64,000 bases of DNA. It comes from Adhaeribacter arboris. GTDB lineage: Bacteria; Bacteroidota; Bacteroidia; Cytophagales; Hymenobacteraceae. Positions 61,963 through 64,000 of this stretch are shown in pieces. The translations under genes and the position numbers were made by a program. The notes under the pieces are model-generated. The model saw only the letters and a program-made list of their open reading frames with translations, was not told the origin of the DNA and ran no database searches. Numbering within the stretch: position 1 is the stretch's first letter; each line of letters begins with the position of its first letter. The DNA is taken from positions 6,634,001-6,698,000 of the forward strand of contig NZ_PYFT01000001.1 in assembly GCF_003023845.1 (NCBI RefSeq). The letters are read 5' to 3'.

Positions 61963-63732
61963 ATGATACTCAGCGGTGGGCGCCTTGTACTGATTATTGG
62001 TATTTTCTTTCTTTTTATTTCCTGTGACCGGCAAAAAGTAAAAGAATCGGGAGAGGTTACTACCCCGGAACAACAATTCACCGAAATAAAAGCTAATTTA
62101 TTAGAAAAAATCTGGCGATTAAATCCGGAGTGGGCTACCTCCGTGGGGTACCATAAATACGATAATGTACTGGTAATTCCTACGCCGGAGCGCCTAAAAG
62201 GGGAAGTGGCTTCTTACCGTTCCATGCTCCAGGACTTGCACCAAATAAACCGCACCGCTTTACCACTGGATAATCAAACCGATTACCAAATGCTCGAAAG
62301 TTTTTTTAACGGGCGCATTTGGTACGCTACGGTTCTAAAACCAGGAGAATGGAACCCCGCAGAATATAATATTGGAGGCGGTGTTGCCGAAATTCTGAAT
62401 GGCCGCTACGATAGTTTAACCAACCGGTTGCGCAGTATTTCTTTAAAAATTGAACAAGTAGTGCCTTATTACGAGGCGGCTAAAAACAATATTAAAGAGC
62501 CAACCTTGGAGCACACCCAACTCGCCATTTTGCAAAATAAAGGTGCTTTAACGGTATTAGAAGAGGTAGCAGATTCGGTAAAGATTGCCCGGTTAAAACC
62601 TTTTGAAAAAGATTTCCTGCGGTCCCGGATTGCTACGGCCAAAATTGAAGTTAATAGTTACATTGATTTTTTGCAGCAGGAAAAATTACCCTTGCTCCGG
62701 AAAAAACAAGGACGAAGTTTCCGGATTGGTAAGGAGCTTTTTGCGCAAAAATTTAAATACGACATTCAATCGGGTTATACTGCCGAGCAGGTTTATCAGA
62801 AAGCTTTGCAGCACAAAGAATACCTGCACCGCCAAATGCTAGCCATTACGCAAAAACTCTGGCCAATTTATTTCCCCGATAAGCCACTGCCTTCCGGATT
62901 GCCGGGAGTAAAACAGTTATTAGGAAAACTAGCGGAGCAACATGTTCGGCGTGATTCTTTCTTAATCGCCATTAAAGCCCAGATTCCGCAACTGGTAAAG
63001 TTTGTAAATACTAAAAAATTATTAACCCAGGATCCTAGCAAACCGCTCGTAGTTCGACCCACTCCGGAATACATGCGCGGAATAGCCGGGGCTTCTATTT
63101 CGGCTCCTGGCCCTTACGACAAAAATGCCGATACGTATTACAATGTTACCCCATTAACGCATTACAGCGCCGCCGAAGCAGAAAGTTACTTGCGGGAATA
63201 TAATAAATATCAATTACAAATTTTAAACATTCACGAAGCTATACCCGGCCACTACACCCAACTTATTTACGCTAACAAATCTCCTTCGCTTATAAAAGCT
63301 GTTTTAGGAAACGGGGCCATGGTAGAAGGCTGGGCGGTGTACGCCGAACGAATGATGCTCGAACAAGGCTACGGTAATAATGCCCCCGAAATGTGGCTTA
63401 CCTGGTACAAATGGAATTTGCGCGTAACGCTTAACGCTATTTTAGATTACAGCGTACACGTGCTGGGTATGACCGAAAAAGAAGTCCTTGCCCTGCTGGT
63501 AAACGAAGGTTTTCAGGAAGAAGCCGAAGCGCGCGAAAAGTGGAAACGGGCTACTCTGTCGCAGGTGCAATTATCCAGCTATTTTACCGGTTATACCGAA
63601 ATTTATGATCTGCGCGAAGAAATCCGGAAAAAACAAAAAGATAAATTTAATTTAAAACAGTTTCACGAAAAGTTCTTAAGTTACGGGAGTGCTCCGGTGC
63701 GCTACATCCGGGCCTTAATGCTTCAAAAGTAA
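61963..63732 (+). CDS. DUF885 lipoprotein, predicted metallo-carboxypeptidase
   Basis: 589 residues. SPII signal FFLFISC. DUF885 domain from about 40 to 580 with the metal-binding HEAIPGHYTQL motif near 430 and a downstream EGWAVYAERM, giving HExxxH plus Glu. These proteins are putative zinc carboxypeptidases of the M32-related kind, exported and probably processing peptides. Length normal. It begins about 140 bp after DUF2905 and ends at a terminator hairpin. Confidence 0.87.
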   Translation: MILSGGRLVLIIGIFFLFISCDRQKVKESGEVTTPEQQFTEIKANLLEKIWRLNPEWATSVGYHKYDNVLVIPTPERLKGEVASYRSMLQDLHQINRTALPLDNQTDYQMLESFFNGRIWYATVLKPGEWNPAEYNIGGGVAEILNGRYDSLTNRLRSISLKIEQVVPYYEAAKNNIKEPTLEHTQLAILQNKGALTVLEEVADSVKIARLKPFEKDFLRSRIATAKIEVNSYIDFLQQEKLPLLRKKQGRSFRIGKELFAQKFKYDIQSGYTAEQVYQKALQHKEYLHRQMLAITQKLWPIYFPDKPLPSGLPGVKQLLGKLAEQHVRRDSFLIAIKAQIPQLVKFVNTKKLLTQDPSKPLVVRPTPEYMRGIAGASISAPGPYDKNADTYYNVTPLTHYSAAEAESYLREYNKYQLQILNIHEAIPGHYTQLIYANKSPSLIKAVLGNGAMVEGWAVYAERMMLEQGYGNNAPEMWLTWYKWNLRVTLNAILDYSVHVLGMTEKEVLALLVNEGFQEEAEAREKWKRATLSQVQLSSYFTGYTEIYDLREEIRKKQKDKFNLKQFHEKFLSYGSAPVRYIRALMLQK

Positions 63733-63771
63733 AGTAAAAATGAAAGCGTTGAGGGTGCGGCCACTTCAATG

Positions 63772-63807
63772 ATACCACCAGAATATAGCCGTATATTCGG
63801 GTGGTAT
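63772..63807 (+). terminator. Terminator after the DUF885 gene
   Basis: 15-bp stem with one mismatch: ATACCACCAGAATAT (63772-63786) and ATATTCGGGTGGTAT (63793-63807), followed by TTAAATTTTTAT. Confidence 0.75.
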
Positions 63808-63856
63808 TTAAATTTTTATACGCTTGCTAAATTGATTTTGGCGGCAGTTTGGGTTT

Positions 63857-64000
63857 ATGTTCTTTCTACTTTCCAAGGTTTTATTTTATGTAGCCTTGCC
63901 CGTTATTTGGCTGGCAGGTCTTTTACTTTTTGCCGTATTCACCAAACGGGATCGCTATCGACGAGTAGTCTTAAAGCTGGCAGCTATTCTGTTCCTTGTT
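63857..64000 (+). CDS. YdcF/DUF218-like protein, N-terminal part
   Basis: First 48 codons from an ATG at 63857; the rest is beyond the window. Two membrane helices are visible (about 8-27, VLFYVALPVIWLAGLLL; and from about 40), with TKRDRYRR between them. This is the N-terminus typical of ElyC/SanA/YdcF-family proteins, which act on envelope glycans or vancomycin-sensitive wall synthesis. The assignment rests on the N-terminus only. Confidence 0.5.
   Translation, partial: MFFLLSKVLFYVALPVIWLAGLLLFAVFTKRDRYRRVVLKLAAILFLV

Noticed and set aside
1-64000. tRNA and rRNA genes
   Set aside because: Looked for cloverleaf and T-loop signatures by eye on both strands and found none; a covariance search could still find a missed one.

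Overview
The window reads as a chromosomal segment of a Bacteroidota bacterium, most likely order Cytophagales and probably Hymenobacteraceae (the family is an inference). Grounds: type IX secretion sorting tail, outer-membrane beta-barrel TonB-family receptor, SPII lipoproteins, many TAnnTTTG promoter boxes, and ankyrin, DUF885, DUF4038 and DUF6786 type genes. I saw no rRNA, tRNA, CRISPR array or insertion sequence.

Layout. 1-9445: carbohydrate and housekeeping genes (GH9 tail, GT14 glycosyltransferase, exonuclease III, DUF4038 hydrolase, ClpP, ECF-type sigma factor). 10046-14063: a stressosome-type regulatory operon (RsbR, RsbS, RsbT, RsbX-like phosphatase, hybrid histidine kinase), convergent with a six-PAS histidine kinase and single-domain response regulator (14231-18126). 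18462-35077: sulfurtransferase, envelope proteins, YceI, a 1405-residue secreted sugar-dehydrogenase-like protein, a DnaQ-fold exonuclease, a TonB-family receptor and an ankyrin protein. 35434-41437: RND efflux operon whose TolC-like gene carries a one-base frameshift. 57499-64000: topoisomerase III, metallophosphoesterase, DUF885 peptidase and the start of a YdcF-like gene.

The most notable part is 42122-57300. A tyrosine recombinase that is not a classical IntI (no IntI-specific insertion, duplicated N-terminal domain) is followed on the same strand by an integron-like array. Twenty-one head-to-tail cassettes start at GTTRRRY core sites, nearly all carry one or two short + strand ORFs, and most end in an imperfectly palindromic attC-like element of 52-135 bp. 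In 18 of 21 cassettes the RYYYAAC box at the 3' end is the reverse complement of that same cassette's own first 7-10 bases (one with a single mismatch, one in its sister copy), which is what a hairpin attC restored in a circular cassette predicts. Two cassettes occur twice, with copy boundaries exactly at the core sites. One of them has no ORF and is rich in hairpins. About half of the distinct ORFs encode exported proteins, mostly lipoproteins; the rest include a type II toxin-antitoxin pair (toxin cut by an amber codon), a GNAT-like protein with a small partner, a TIMP-like protein, a DUF1871-like protein and unknowns. A 21-bp perfect inverted repeat sits at the recombinase promoter and an attI-like point lies 147 bp past its stop codon. 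Whether this recombinase drives the array or merely flanks an array mobilised elsewhere cannot be settled from sequence alone.
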